Origin: Alphaproteobacteria bacterium | Lineage (GTDB): Bacteria > Pseudomonadota > Alphaproteobacteria > Puniceispirillales > Puniceispirillaceae | DNA length: 33,507 bases | Direction of reading: 5' to 3' | Assembly: GCA_016780765.1 (NCBI GenBank) | Contig: JADHLH010000018.1 | Span: 1 to 33,507 of the forward strand | Shown here: positions 7,142 to 15,108 of the stretch, one piece after another | Layout of the letters: each line of letters opens with the position of its first letter | Numbering within the stretch: the first letter of the stretch is position 1 | The notes under the pieces: model-generated | What the model saw: the letters and a program-made list of their open reading frames with translations, nothing else | Database searches by the model: none | Told to the model about the DNA's origin: nothing | Position numbers and translations under genes: made by a program

Positions 7142-7914
7142 CACAGTTCACCACACGGTATGTTCGCCTCGCTGCAGGAGCACTGATTGCGCTTCTGGGC
7201 TGCCTGATTCTGATCAGTCCGGCGGCCGCGCAAATGCCGGGCATTCCGGCCTTCAGCATCAACGAAGGTGATGGCGGGTCGACCTATTCATTGTCGCTGC
7301 AGATTCTGGCATTGATGACGGCGCTGACCATGTTGCCATCGCTGGTTCTTGGCATGACGTCCTTTACGCGGATCATCATCGTTCTGTCGATTCTGCGTCA
7401 GGCGATGGGTACACAGCAGACACCGCCAAACCAGGTTCTGGTGGCGATTGCACTGTTCCTGACCTTTTTCATAATGGCGCCAACCTTCAACACGCTGAAT
7501 GCCGATGTGATCTCCCCCTATCTTGACGGGCTGAAGCCGGCCGAGGTGGCGCTGGTTGAAGGCACCGAGGTGATGAAGCGCTTTCTGGTACAGAACACAC
7601 GCGTCAATGATCTTGTGATGTTTTCTGAAATGATGGGAGACGAGCCTTATGCCACGCCGGAAGACGTGCCGCTAAATGTTTTGCTGCCAGCCTTTATCAC
7701 ATCCGAGTTGAAGACAGCCTTCCAGATTGGGTTTCTACTGTTTCTGCCCTTCCTGGTGATCGATATGGTGATCGCCTCTATTCTGATGTCGCTCGGCATG
7801 ATGATGCTTAGCCCTATGCTTGTGGCTCTGCCGTTCAAGCTGCTGCTGTTCGTTCTTGTTGATGGGTGGGCCATGACAGTTGGATCACTTGTCGCCACCT
7901 ACTCAGTTTCATAG
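7138..7914 (+). CDS. fliP: FliP, flagellar export-gate protein
   Basis: FliP forms the pentameric core of the export gate with FliQ and FliR. The 258-residue product has a cleavable signal peptide (hydrophobic residues 11-27, likely cleavage after SPAAA about residue 31). Then come the family signatures LALMTALTMLPSLVLGMTSF, RIIIVLSILRQAMGTQQTPP and the C-terminal helices LPFLVIDMVIASILMSLGMM and KLLLFVLVDGW. It starts inside the fliO stop (ATGA), so it is translationally coupled. fliQ follows by 17 bp. Confidence 0.98.
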   Translation: MTQFTTRYVRLAAGALIALLGCLILISPAAAQMPGIPAFSINEGDGGSTYSLSLQILALMTALTMLPSLVLGMTSFTRIIIVLSILRQAMGTQQTPPNQVLVAIALFLTFFIMAPTFNTLNADVISPYLDGLKPAEVALVEGTEVMKRFLVQNTRVNDLVMFSEMMGDEPYATPEDVPLNVLLPAFITSELKTAFQIGFLLFLPFLVIDMVIASILMSLGMMMLSPMLVALPFKLLLFVLVDGWAMTVGSLVATYSVS

Positions 7915-7931
7915 TCAGAAGGTACCAAAAA

Positions 7932-8198
7932 ATGGATTTTGATTCGAATATCGAGTTTTTACGAATTGCCTTCTGGCAGATCCTCATTGCCGCTGGTCCC
8001 ATCTTGGCTGTGGCGTTGGCTATTGGTCTTTTGATTGGTATCATTCAGGCGGCAACTTCGATCAATGAAATGACCCTCAGTTTTGTTCCAAAGCTGGTGA
8101 TCGTCGTGATGACATTTGGCCTTATGTCCAGCTTCATGCTGTCGCAACTGTCTGACTATTTCATGTTCATTTTCGACCAGATCGCAAACATAAGCTGA
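7932..8198 (+). CDS. fliQ: FliQ, flagellar export-gate protein
   Basis: FliQ wraps the FliP-FliR core of the export gate. From ATG 7932 the protein is 88 residues, the family norm, with two membrane helices (about 13-40 and 52-76) and the conserved GIIQAATSINEMTLSFVPK loop between them. A longer frame starting at 7866 overlaps fliP and would add 22 non-family residues. GAAGG at suitable distance before 7932 supports the shorter form. fliR starts 6 nt after the stop. Confidence 0.96.
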   Translation: MDFDSNIEFLRIAFWQILIAAGPILAVALAIGLLIGIIQAATSINEMTLSFVPKLVIVVMTFGLMSSFMLSQLSDYFMFIFDQIANIS

Positions 8199-8204
8199 AG
8201 CATC

Positions 8205-9026
8205 ATGTTGGGTCTGGCCACACAGGAAGTGATGAAGTTGCCCGGAGTTGATCTGCAGTTCATCACTGAGCTGTTGCTTATCTTTTTGGTGTCGACATTA
8301 CGCATTGGCGCATTCCTTCTGTCGTCACCCATTTTTGGGGCGCGGTGGCTACCTTTGCAGGTAAGGATTGTTATGGCGTTTGCTCTTGGCACAGCCATCG
8401 CGGGACAGACCCCACCTTTCGACGTGGTGACGCTGACATCGGCGGCCGGTGTCATGATGATGTTGGTAGAGATCGCGATTGGATTAACAGCTGGACTTAC
8501 CCTCACCATCTGGTTTTCGGCCATCTTGTTGGCAGGTGAAAAAATAGCTGCATCAGCTGGACTTGGCTTTGCGGCGCAGGTTGACCCGTCCACGGGTGGA
8601 CAGACGCCCGTTGTCAGCCAAATCCTATATCTATTCCTGCTGGTGATTTTTCTGTCGGTTGACGGGCATCTTCTGGCGATTGGGACGATGCTTGAATCCT
8701 ACCGCATTTTGCCGATCGGTGGCACGGTGAATCCCGGCTTGCTGTTGGAAGCGGGCATTTCAGCAGCTGGATCAATGTTCCTTGCCGCTACGATAATCAT
8801 GCTTCCAATCGCGCTGGTTCTGTTGCTGATCAACGTCACCATCGGAATCATCACGCGTTCCGCGCCGCAGTTGAACCTGTTCTCTTTTGGTTTTCCCATT
8901 TCCCTGCTTGCGGTCTTTATTTTGCTGTATTTTTCGGCCTCAGCGCTTGGTGGTAGTGCGCAGTCGCTGATCGAGAGTGCGCTGACTGCACTGCGTGTGC
9001 TGATTGGAGGTCTCGGCGATGGCTGA
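8205..9026 (+). CDS. fliR: FliR, flagellar export-gate protein
   Basis: FliR is the single-copy export-gate subunit that closes the FliP5-FliQ4 helix. The 273-residue product has five to six hydrophobic segments and FliR-like stretches: LLLIFLVSTLRIGAFLLSSP, the FAAQVDPSTGGQTPVVSQIL loop, SVDGHLL, and the NLFSFGFPI C-terminal motif. The ATG at 8205 has a weak Shine-Dalgarno and 8232 is a possible alternative start. The end overlaps flhB by 8 bp. A TGGCAC sequence inside it (8387-8402 region) has a poor -12 box and was not called. Confidence 0.95.
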   Translation: MLGLATQEVMKLPGVDLQFITELLLIFLVSTLRIGAFLLSSPIFGARWLPLQVRIVMAFALGTAIAGQTPPFDVVTLTSAAGVMMMLVEIAIGLTAGLTLTIWFSAILLAGEKIAASAGLGFAAQVDPSTGGQTPVVSQILYLFLLVIFLSVDGHLLAIGTMLESYRILPIGGTVNPGLLLEAGISAAGSMFLAATIIMLPIALVLLLINVTIGIITRSAPQLNLFSFGFPISLLAVFILLYFSASALGGSAQSLIESALTALRVLIGGLGDG

Positions 9027-10179
9027 AGAAAATCAGGACGGTCAGGAAAAAACCGAAGAACCCACCCAAAAGCGGCTTGATAAAGCCGCCGAAGAAGGAC
9101 GCGTTCTTACCTCAAAGGAAATGATGGTCTTTTCGACACTGTCATTCGCATTGCTGATGTATATCGGGTTGTCCCCGTTTGTGAGTGGTCCGATCGACGC
9201 CTGGGCGTCCCTATTCGTCATCGATTCCAGAGCGAATCTCGATATGCTGGGCCTTGCCAAGGTGCGCAGTGCATTTGGGATGCTGATAATGGCAACAATT
9301 ATTGTTGGAGTGCCGCTGGCCATCGTCGTGATCATTACGCAAGCAGCTGTTGGAGGTGTGAACTTCTCGTCTCAGGCCATGTATTTCAAACCAAACCGAA
9401 TTGATCCACTTGCCGGCTTAAAACGTATGTTTTCGGTGAAGGGGCTCGTTGAACTTGGTAAGGCGGTGTTGAAAGTAACGCTACTTTTCAGTATTGGCGG
9501 GCTGATCATCTACTCGCAACTTCCCAAACTTGTGTATCTTTCGGCTGGATCACTGGCGCAGGGAATTGGGCGTGCCTCTGCCACATTCCCTATTTTGGTC
9601 GGTGGCCTGCTTGTGGCGTTGTTCGTCATCGCTGTGATTGATTTTGCCTGGCAAAAGCACACGCATATGCAGTCGTTGCGGATGACCATCAAGGAAGTGA
9701 AGGATGAGTCCAAGCAGTCTGAGGGTTCGCCCGAGGTGAAAGCAAAAATTCGCCGCATGCAGTATCAGCAGTCACAGGATTCAGCGCGTCAGCGTGAGGC
9801 GCTGGACAATGTGCCGAATGCAACGGCGATCATCACTAACCCGACGCATTTTGCGGTGGCTTTGCAATATACAAACGGTCAGGCTGGCGCGCCAACCGTT
9901 TTGGCAATGGGCAAAGGCGTTCTTGCGCAACAGATTATAGAGCTTGGTGTCGAGGCGAATGTCAGGACATTGCGTATCCCCATGTTGGCGCGTGCGCTAT
10001 ATTTCACCAGTGAAATCGGCGGTGAAATAAGCGAAGCTCTATACAACGCAATTGCAATTGTTCTGGCCTATGTCTTTCGGGTGAACAATGGCGAAACTCT
10101 CGAGATGCCTGAACTGACATTACCGCCAGAAGTCCGTTTTGATGAATTTGGCAAGTTGGAATCGGAGGCCGGATCATGA
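9019..10179 (+). CDS. flhB: FlhB, export-gate specificity switch protein
   Basis: FlhB opens the export gate and, after autocleavage, switches export from hook to filament substrates in response to FliK. From ATG 9019 (TGGAGG about 9 nt upstream) it is 386 residues. The N-terminus is charged with EKTEEPTQKRLDKAAEEGRV, the standard FlhB/YscU start. Four hydrophobic segments span about residues 35-215. The cytoplasmic domain contains the self-cleavage site N-P-T-H at residues 274-277 (nt 9838-9849), flanked by AIITNPTHFAVAL. The upstream extension to 9004 is unnecessary. It overlaps fliR by 8 bp and the next small gene by 4 bp (ATGA). Confidence 0.97.
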   Translation: MAEENQDGQEKTEEPTQKRLDKAAEEGRVLTSKEMMVFSTLSFALLMYIGLSPFVSGPIDAWASLFVIDSRANLDMLGLAKVRSAFGMLIMATIIVGVPLAIVVIITQAAVGGVNFSSQAMYFKPNRIDPLAGLKRMFSVKGLVELGKAVLKVTLLFSIGGLIIYSQLPKLVYLSAGSLAQGIGRASATFPILVGGLLVALFVIAVIDFAWQKHTHMQSLRMTIKEVKDESKQSEGSPEVKAKIRRMQYQQSQDSARQREALDNVPNATAIITNPTHFAVALQYTNGQAGAPTVLAMGKGVLAQQIIELGVEANVRTLRIPMLARALYFTSEIGGEISEALYNAIAIVLAYVFRVNNGETLEMPELTLPPEVRFDEFGKLESEAGS

Positions 10180-10400
10180 CAGACGAACCCAAAAAGCGCA
10201 CACTCGGCGAAATGATCAGCACCGTCAGCTTCTACGGAGTTGGTGTCTATTTTATCCTCGATGGCAGTCTTCTGCGGGATGAGGGTGCGCCGCTGTGGCA
10301 ATATGCTGGTATGTGGTTTGCTGGTATCATGTGTCTTGCTGGCGGCGCCAGATTCCTGATCGGTGATCTGGTGGCCAAGGCCAAGGAGCTGTTGCGATGA
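10176..10400 (+). CDS. Small membrane protein coupled to flhB
   Basis: I do not recognise this 74-residue protein. It has a charged N-terminus (TDEPKKRTLGE) and two likely membrane helices (about residues 15-28 and 41-61) joined by a short loop with LRDEGAPLWQ, ending in KAKELLR on the cytoplasmic side. Its ATG overlaps the flhB stop (ATGA) and its own stop overlaps the next gene the same way, so it is almost certainly translated with flhB. A role in the flagellar membrane complex is inferred only from position. Confidence 0.75.
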   Translation: MTDEPKKRTLGEMISTVSFYGVGVYFILDGSLLRDEGAPLWQYAGMWFAGIMCLAGGARFLIGDLVAKAKELLR

Positions 10401-10630
10401 GCAGTCCGGCTCCAAAGAAAAAGCAGCCAAACTGTTTTGACTGCGTTCACCATTATATCACGCATGAACCTCGTCACCCCTATGGGTGCAGGCGGTTTGG
10501 CTTTAAGGGACCTTTCCTGCCTTCGCGTACCGTGTTTCTGGAAACTGGCATGAAATGTGCTTACTACACGGGACAGGAAAAGCCCATCAAGGGCTCTAGG
10601 CCAAGCGGATCCAACGGGAGACTGGCATGA
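10397..10630 (+). CDS. Small four-cysteine protein, putative metal binder
   Basis: This 77-residue soluble protein has four cysteines in the order C-x2-C (NCFDC, residues about 13-16), PYGC about 15 residues later and MKC near residue 54. His residues (HHYITH) sit by the first pair. This spacing could hold a zinc ion. From memory it resembles a short proteobacterial family with a PYGC...GF...LPS...SG..C core, sometimes carried as a hypothetical protein; I cannot confirm this. It is linked to both neighbours by ATGA overlaps (10397-10400 and 10627-10630). Its last third also contains a sigma-54-like sequence (10546-10561). Confidence 0.75.
   Translation: MSSPAPKKKQPNCFDCVHHYITHEPRHPYGCRRFGFKGPFLPSRTVFLETGMKCAYYTGQEKPIKGSRPSGSNGRLA
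10546..10561 (+). promoter_or_regulatory. Possible internal sigma-54 promoter
   Basis: TGGCAT-GAAAT-GTGCT has GG-N10-GC spacing, with one deviation from TTGCW in the -12 box. It lies in coding sequence, 66 bp before the gene at 10627, and could give that gene extra expression. Coding constraint makes a chance match possible. Confidence 0.35.
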
Positions 10631-11364
10631 CGACCGAGTACAATGCGGTGCAGGAAAGCATCAAGATTGCGCTTGATGCCGCAGATGCGGCGACCGACGT
10701 TACGTCTGAATATAACAAGACGAAGCGGGACCACAAAAAGCTGGAGGCTTCAGTGAAGAGTGTTCATCGTTACTCAATAATCATCTTCTCATCGTCGATG
10801 GTGGCGGCCATTGCCGCTTTGCTGTTCGCCGGCCTGATCTATTTCCGGACCATGTCCGAGCTGGATACGATGACGACGACAAGCCGGGAAGCGCTGGTGC
10901 TGTTTGCTGAAAATGTTGAGGGGGTGAATGAATCCCTTGAGAGCATGAAAGATGCGCTGCAGACACAACGCCGTGTGGCGGGTCAGAATGAAACCCTGAT
11001 CAATGAACTTGTCGGACTTCGTGATGTGATTTCTCGCTCGAACGAGACGCTGATGACGGGAATGGAGACAACCTCGACGACCATTGCCGAAAGCAATGCG
11101 GCGCTGGCAAACTCCATTACAACGGGCATTGCCGGTGAATTGAGCAACCAGACGAGCCGAATGGTGAAGCAGCTGGAATCGATGTCAGCTGCAAATAATG
11201 ACGCGATGGCAAAGATGGCTGAAAGTGTATCTGATACAAAGAACATTGACCGGCTGATCACCAACCAGAAAGATATTGTAAAACTTCTCGGACAGCTGTC
11301 GGTGCAGAACAACGAAATCCAGCAGCTGTTCCAGCAGCGCGACAACCGCGTCAGCTATCCCTGA
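10627..11364 (+). CDS. Coiled-coil single-pass membrane protein
   Basis: I do not recognise a family. The 245-residue protein has an N-terminal charged helix (about 1-45), one membrane segment at about 48-72 (YSIIIFSSSMVAAIAALLFAGLIYF) and a long Ser/Thr/Asn/Glu/Met-rich region that should form an extended coiled coil up to the C-terminus (QNNEIQQLFQQRDNRVSYP). It recalls the signalling helices of chemoreceptors in composition, but I see no receptor hairpin signature. It is attached to the preceding gene by an ATGA overlap and is thus the fourth gene in a chain starting at flhB. A scaffold or motor-associated role is a guess. Confidence 0.75.
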   Translation: MTTEYNAVQESIKIALDAADAATDVTSEYNKTKRDHKKLEASVKSVHRYSIIIFSSSMVAAIAALLFAGLIYFRTMSELDTMTTTSREALVLFAENVEGVNESLESMKDALQTQRRVAGQNETLINELVGLRDVISRSNETLMTGMETTSTTIAESNAALANSITTGIAGELSNQTSRMVKQLESMSAANNDAMAKMAESVSDTKNIDRLITNQKDIVKLLGQLSVQNNEIQQLFQQRDNRVSYP

Positions 11365-11394
11365 TTGAACGGCCGCCGCCGCGCTGATCAGCAT

Positions 11395-11410
11395 TGGTCA
11401 GCCGGCTGCT
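11395..11410 (+). promoter_or_regulatory. Weak sigma-54-like promoter before PDZ-like gene
   Basis: TGGTCA-GCCGG-CTGCT keeps GG-N10-GC, but both boxes deviate from consensus. The predicted start is near 11421, 17 bp before ATG 11438, leaving room for GAGAG as ribosome site. Suggestive only. Confidence 0.35.
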
Positions 11411-11437
11411 TCGCCCCAGCCTGAGAGCCAGTATATT

Positions 11438-12373
11438 ATGCAACAGACCGAACTGGCAGACACCCCTACCGACGGTATACCCGGTGCGAATATGCCCGAT
11501 CTGGATGCTGATGCCGGCTATGGCGGTACGGCAACAGCAGAGCCGGAGTCGGCTGCGGCAGATATCGCGGGTCAAGGCGGGACAGACGCCGCATCAAAAG
11601 CCGGCACAGCGACCCGCCAGATCCCCAACACATTCGTCCAGATCAAGGACATCCGCGGCGTAACACGCGCCCGCGCGCTTCGTCTTCAGGATGGTGATCT
11701 TATCGTGTCGATTGACGGCAAGCCGTTTCATGAAGATATCGAAACATTCCTCGACATATTGTTCGAAAATGAAGATGAGGCAGGCTTGCTTCTGACCGTG
11801 TTCCGTAACGGTGTGTTGTTCAACATCATCACCAAGGGGCCGCTGGGCGCCACGCTGGAATATGCCAAGCCTGAACGTGCCGAGCTTGCGCGTAAAGCGC
11901 TGGAGAAGTTTACCATTGAGTCGAAGGACAACATCGTCTTGTTCGAGGTGCTGCGCGATATGGACCGGGCCTGCCGGATCATTGATACCCGCCTGTCGCC
12001 GCTGGCCTATCTGGCGCCGCCTGTCTGGGTTGTTTACAACAAGCTGTGGGAAGTGCTGGTGGCACTTGTCATGATTTATGTGTCCACGCTTGCTGTGCAC
12101 TGGGCGTTGTTCCTGATCGCGTCTGTTTTGCTCAGCCTGTATTTCAAGCGCGCGCATCTGGTGCTGCGCCGCAGCTTTTCGCTTGTCCGCGGCTATCACA
12201 TGTGGATGGTGATTGCCGCCAGGTCTGAACTTGAAGTGCAGAAAATCTGCCGCCAGATCGATGAAAAATCGACCTTTGAGATGGACCTTGTCGGGCCGGT
12301 GGAACCGGAAGAAAAACCGAAGAAGCGTCGTCGCAGACAGAAAAAGCCACCCCTTCGCGCTGCGAATCTGTAA
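11438..12373 (+). CDS. PDZ-like domain membrane protein
   Basis: The 311-residue product begins with about 60 acidic, Ala/Gly-rich residues. A PDZ-like segment follows at about 65-130: VTRARALRLQDGDLIVSIDG, then KPF and a hydrophobic strand FNIITKGPLG. A helical linker leads to two hydrophobic segments (about residues 185-235, PPVWVVYNKLWEVLVALVMI and onward). A cytoplasmic tail ends in a strongly basic cluster (KPKKRRRRQKK). I cannot name the protein. It has no protease domain, so the PDZ part probably binds a partner terminus. It sits 73 bp after the flhB-linked genes and may share their sigma-54 control. A flagellar or polar scaffold role is possible but unproved. Confidence 0.7.
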   Translation: MQQTELADTPTDGIPGANMPDLDADAGYGGTATAEPESAAADIAGQGGTDAASKAGTATRQIPNTFVQIKDIRGVTRARALRLQDGDLIVSIDGKPFHEDIETFLDILFENEDEAGLLLTVFRNGVLFNIITKGPLGATLEYAKPERAELARKALEKFTIESKDNIVLFEVLRDMDRACRIIDTRLSPLAYLAPPVWVVYNKLWEVLVALVMIYVSTLAVHWALFLIASVLLSLYFKRAHLVLRRSFSLVRGYHMWMVIAARSELEVQKICRQIDEKSTFEMDLVGPVEPEEKPKKRRRRQKKPPLRAANL

Positions 12374-12463
12374 TTTGCCGCATGCCTGTTGCATACTCCC
12401 CCCCGTGTTATTCATCATCAGGATAACAGCCAGCCATAATTTTGGGGGACGGGGGCACAGGAC

Positions 12464-13894
12464 ATGCCGGACACGCCGAACAAAATCGATGCGCGTTCCG
12501 GACAGGAACCGGTCCAGGGTTCACCTGACATCCCCACCATTCCCTTTCGTATGGCCGTGTTCGTCTGGCTGAAGATCAGCCTTCTCAGTTTTGGCGGGCC
12601 CGCCGGCCAGATCGCGGTGATGCACCGTCTGCTTGTTGACGAGTTGAAATGGGTCAGCGAGCGACGGTTTCTCGACGCGCTCAACTTCTGCATGCTGTTA
12701 CCCGGGCCTGAAGCGCAGCAGCTGACAATCTATCTTGGCTGGCTGTTGCACCGCGTACGCGGCGGCGTTGTGGCCGGGCTGCTGTTTATCCTGCCGGGGG
12801 CGGTGACCGTTCTTGCACTGAGCATGGCCTATGTGCACTACCAACAGGCACCAGCAATGGGGGCAGCGTTTTTTGGTATCAAAGCCGCTGTTCTGGCCAT
12901 TGTGTTGAGCGCAGTGTGGCGGCTGTCACGGCGGGTGCTGCATCAACGCCTGTTGCTGGTGATCGCATTGGCCTCCTTTCTTTCCAGCTTTGTTTTCGCT
13001 GTACCTTTTCCGCTGGTTGTTGCCGGTGCAGCACTGGCTGGTTACCTGTTTTCAGGACGCGATGAGGGAACGGGCGATGCACCGGATGATGCTGTGCTGG
13101 AAGATGGTATGACTGGGATGCGGCCTGTTGACCGGATTGTCAGCCGGCACCAGCGCCCGTCATGGCAGAAATCCCTGCTCGTTCTGATGATTTGCGGGGG
13201 TATCTGGCTGGTCCCGCTAGTTGGGTTGTTTCTTGTTCTTGGGCCTTCCCATATTTTTACGCAGCAAGGCCTGTTCTTCAGTCAGGTAGCGGTTGTGTCA
13301 TTTGGTGGGGCGTACGCTGTTCTGGCCTATATGGCGCAGCAGGCGGTCAGTCATTACGGCTGGCTGACGCCGAGCGAAATGCTCGATGGGCTTGGCATGG
13401 CCGAGACAACCCCCGGTCCGCTGATCATGGTGACGCAGTTTGTCGGTTTTCTTGGCGGGTATCGAAATCCTGGCCTGCTCGACCCGATGCTGGCCGGTAC
13501 GATCGGCGCAGCTGTTACGACATGGGTGACGTTTGCGCCCTGCTTTCTGTGGATATTTCTGGGCGCACCCTACATCGAATCCCTGCGCAGCAATCGCGCG
13601 CTTGCCCGTGCCTTGTCAGGTATAACAGCTGCCGTTGTCGGTGTTGTGCTGAGCCTTGCGGTCTGGTTTGGTCTGCAGGTGCTGTTCACCGCCATGGCAG
13701 ATGCAACCGCGCTCGGCCCGCTGGCCTCGATGATCTCCATGCGACTGCCCGTCCTGTCAAGCTTTGATCCGGTTGCCGCTGTAATCAGCATGTTATCACT
13801 GCTGGCCATAGCCGTTTTTCAATCAGGCGTTATTACAGTGATTGCGGCCAGCGCGGCAGCGGGCCTTTTGGCCAGTGCTGCTGGACTGGTATAG
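12464..13894 (+). CDS. chrA: ChrA-family chromate transporter
   Basis: Long-chain CHR family membrane protein; characterised members export chromate using the proton gradient. The 476-residue protein has two homologous halves, each with the family start motif. The first is LLSFGGPAGQIAVMH near residue 42, followed by LLPGPEAQQLTIYLGW. The second is VVSFGGAYAVLAYM near residue 280, followed by ETTPGPLIMVTQFVGF. About ten or more hydrophobic helices are visible. The linker near residue 210-230 is charged. There is no chrB or other resistance gene nearby, and its link to the flagellar genes appears to be only position. The substrate may not be chromate. It converges with motB, leaving a 14-bp gap with no obvious terminator. 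Confidence 0.92.
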   Translation: MPDTPNKIDARSGQEPVQGSPDIPTIPFRMAVFVWLKISLLSFGGPAGQIAVMHRLLVDELKWVSERRFLDALNFCMLLPGPEAQQLTIYLGWLLHRVRGGVVAGLLFILPGAVTVLALSMAYVHYQQAPAMGAAFFGIKAAVLAIVLSAVWRLSRRVLHQRLLLVIALASFLSSFVFAVPFPLVVAGAALAGYLFSGRDEGTGDAPDDAVLEDGMTGMRPVDRIVSRHQRPSWQKSLLVLMICGGIWLVPLVGLFLVLGPSHIFTQQGLFFSQVAVVSFGGAYAVLAYMAQQAVSHYGWLTPSEMLDGLGMAETTPGPLIMVTQFVGFLGGYRNPGLLDPMLAGTIGAAVTTWVTFAPCFLWIFLGAPYIESLRSNRALARALSGITAAVVGVVLSLAVWFGLQVLFTAMADATALGPLASMISMRLPVLSSFDPVAAVISMLSLLAIAVFQSGVITVIAASAAAGLLASAAGLV

Positions 13895-13908
13895 CCCGCC
13901 AGGTGCAC

Positions 13909-15069
13909 CTAGTAATTGATCTCGATTTCGATCCGGCGGTTTGTCGCACGGCCGCGGGCTGTATCATTCGCCATGATCGGCTTGGATTCGCCAAAGCTGA
14001 CAGCCTGCATGCGTCCGGCCGGCACCTTGCCCGTGCTTTCAAGCGCCTGAACCACGCTGGCTGCACGTGCGGCGGCAAGATCCCAGTTATTGCGGAACTG
14101 TGATCCAAAGATCAGCGGCACATCATCGGTATGACCCGACACATTGATGGCCCCGCTGCCGTTGGCATTCACGCCGGCGATTTCTTCCATGATCTGGCGT
14201 GCCGATGCGGTAAGCTCGGCTGAACCTGACGGGAAGGCGCCGCCTGCGCCAACGGTGATGATTACCTTGTCTTCCTCGCGTTCGACCGCAACAAGACCTT
14301 CGCCAATTTCCTGACGCAGTGCGACTTTCAGCTCGTCTTCGGCAATTTCTGCCCGCTCGTTGCTTTGCTGCTGTTCTTGTGCCTGGGCTTGCGCATCTTC
14401 GGAAGACTGGCCTGCAGACTGCATTGCCGCATCTGCGGCCATCGCAAGCTGTGCCAGTGTTTCTTCCATACCGCCGAACAGAACCTGCTGTTCAGCTTGT
14501 CCTGATGCGGCCTTCGCCTGTTCAATAGCATTCAATGTCTGCTGCAACAGATTTGGCAGTTCCTCATCGGGTGCATCTGTTGGCGTGAAGTTCACGACGA
14601 CATTTTCACCCAGAATCTCGACCTCGATATCGCCGCGCGCAATGGCATCTTCAAGCGCGCGCATAATATCTTCTGCGGCTTCACTTTCGCCTTGATCCTG
14701 GTCCTTGTCCTTCTGTTTTACCTCCAGATCTGGCTTGGTGATGTCAGTTGTCTGCTGCGTCATATCATCGGTGATTGAAGGGGCAGGAGACGGGCTGAAA
14801 TTTAGCGACAGGATCGTCGTGCCCTTGGGCTGTTCAACAATTGGAACGACCCTCTGCACACCGAAGGCATTCTTCAGAGAACCCGAGATCTGCTTAAATT
14901 TTGGGACGTTGAATTCTGCAAACGACAGAATAAGAACGAAGAAGGCCATAAGGAGTGTTGCCATGTCGGCAAAGGTAGCCATCCATGGTGGTGCACCGAC
15001 GGGAGGACATTTGGGACATTCCTCTTCCGGCTCTTCAACCTCTTCTTCTTCTTCAACTGCTTCATTCAT
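13909..15069 (-). CDS. motB: MotB/PomB-like flagellar stator protein
   Basis: Stator B subunit: it anchors to peptidoglycan and supplies the ion-binding aspartate of the motor. The 386-residue protein has an acidic N-terminus with a C-P-K-C pair (Cys18, Cys21). One membrane helix follows (about 30-48) with the key Asp35 in TFADMATLLMAFFV, then a plug-like segment FKQISGSLKNAFGVQ. The linker is long and Gln/Glu/Ala-rich, and the OmpA-type C-terminal domain carries SGHTDD, NNWDLAAARA and NRRIEIEI. The CPPxGxPxWMxTFAD start and the QQTTDIT segment resemble Vibrio PomB more than enteric MotB, so sodium drive is likely but not proven. It is 40 bp downstream of motA in the same unit. Confidence 0.95.
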   Translation of the reverse strand: MNEAVEEEEEVEEPEEECPKCPPVGAPPWMATFADMATLLMAFFVLILSFAEFNVPKFKQISGSLKNAFGVQRVVPIVEQPKGTTILSLNFSPSPAPSITDDMTQQTTDITKPDLEVKQKDKDQDQGESEAAEDIMRALEDAIARGDIEVEILGENVVVNFTPTDAPDEELPNLLQQTLNAIEQAKAASGQAEQQVLFGGMEETLAQLAMAADAAMQSAGQSSEDAQAQAQEQQQSNERAEIAEDELKVALRQEIGEGLVAVEREEDKVIITVGAGGAFPSGSAELTASARQIMEEIAGVNANGSGAINVSGHTDDVPLIFGSQFRNNWDLAAARAASVVQALESTGKVPAGRMQAVSFGESKPIMANDTARGRATNRRIEIEINY

Positions 15070-15108
15070 ACTCGTATCTCCAGCGTGCCGGGCTCAACCT
15101 AGATCTGA

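Noticed and set aside
8387-8402. TGGCAC with correctly spaced GC inside fliR
   Set aside because: The -12 box is TCGCG, far from TTGCW, and it points into the middle of a coding region with no gene start nearby.
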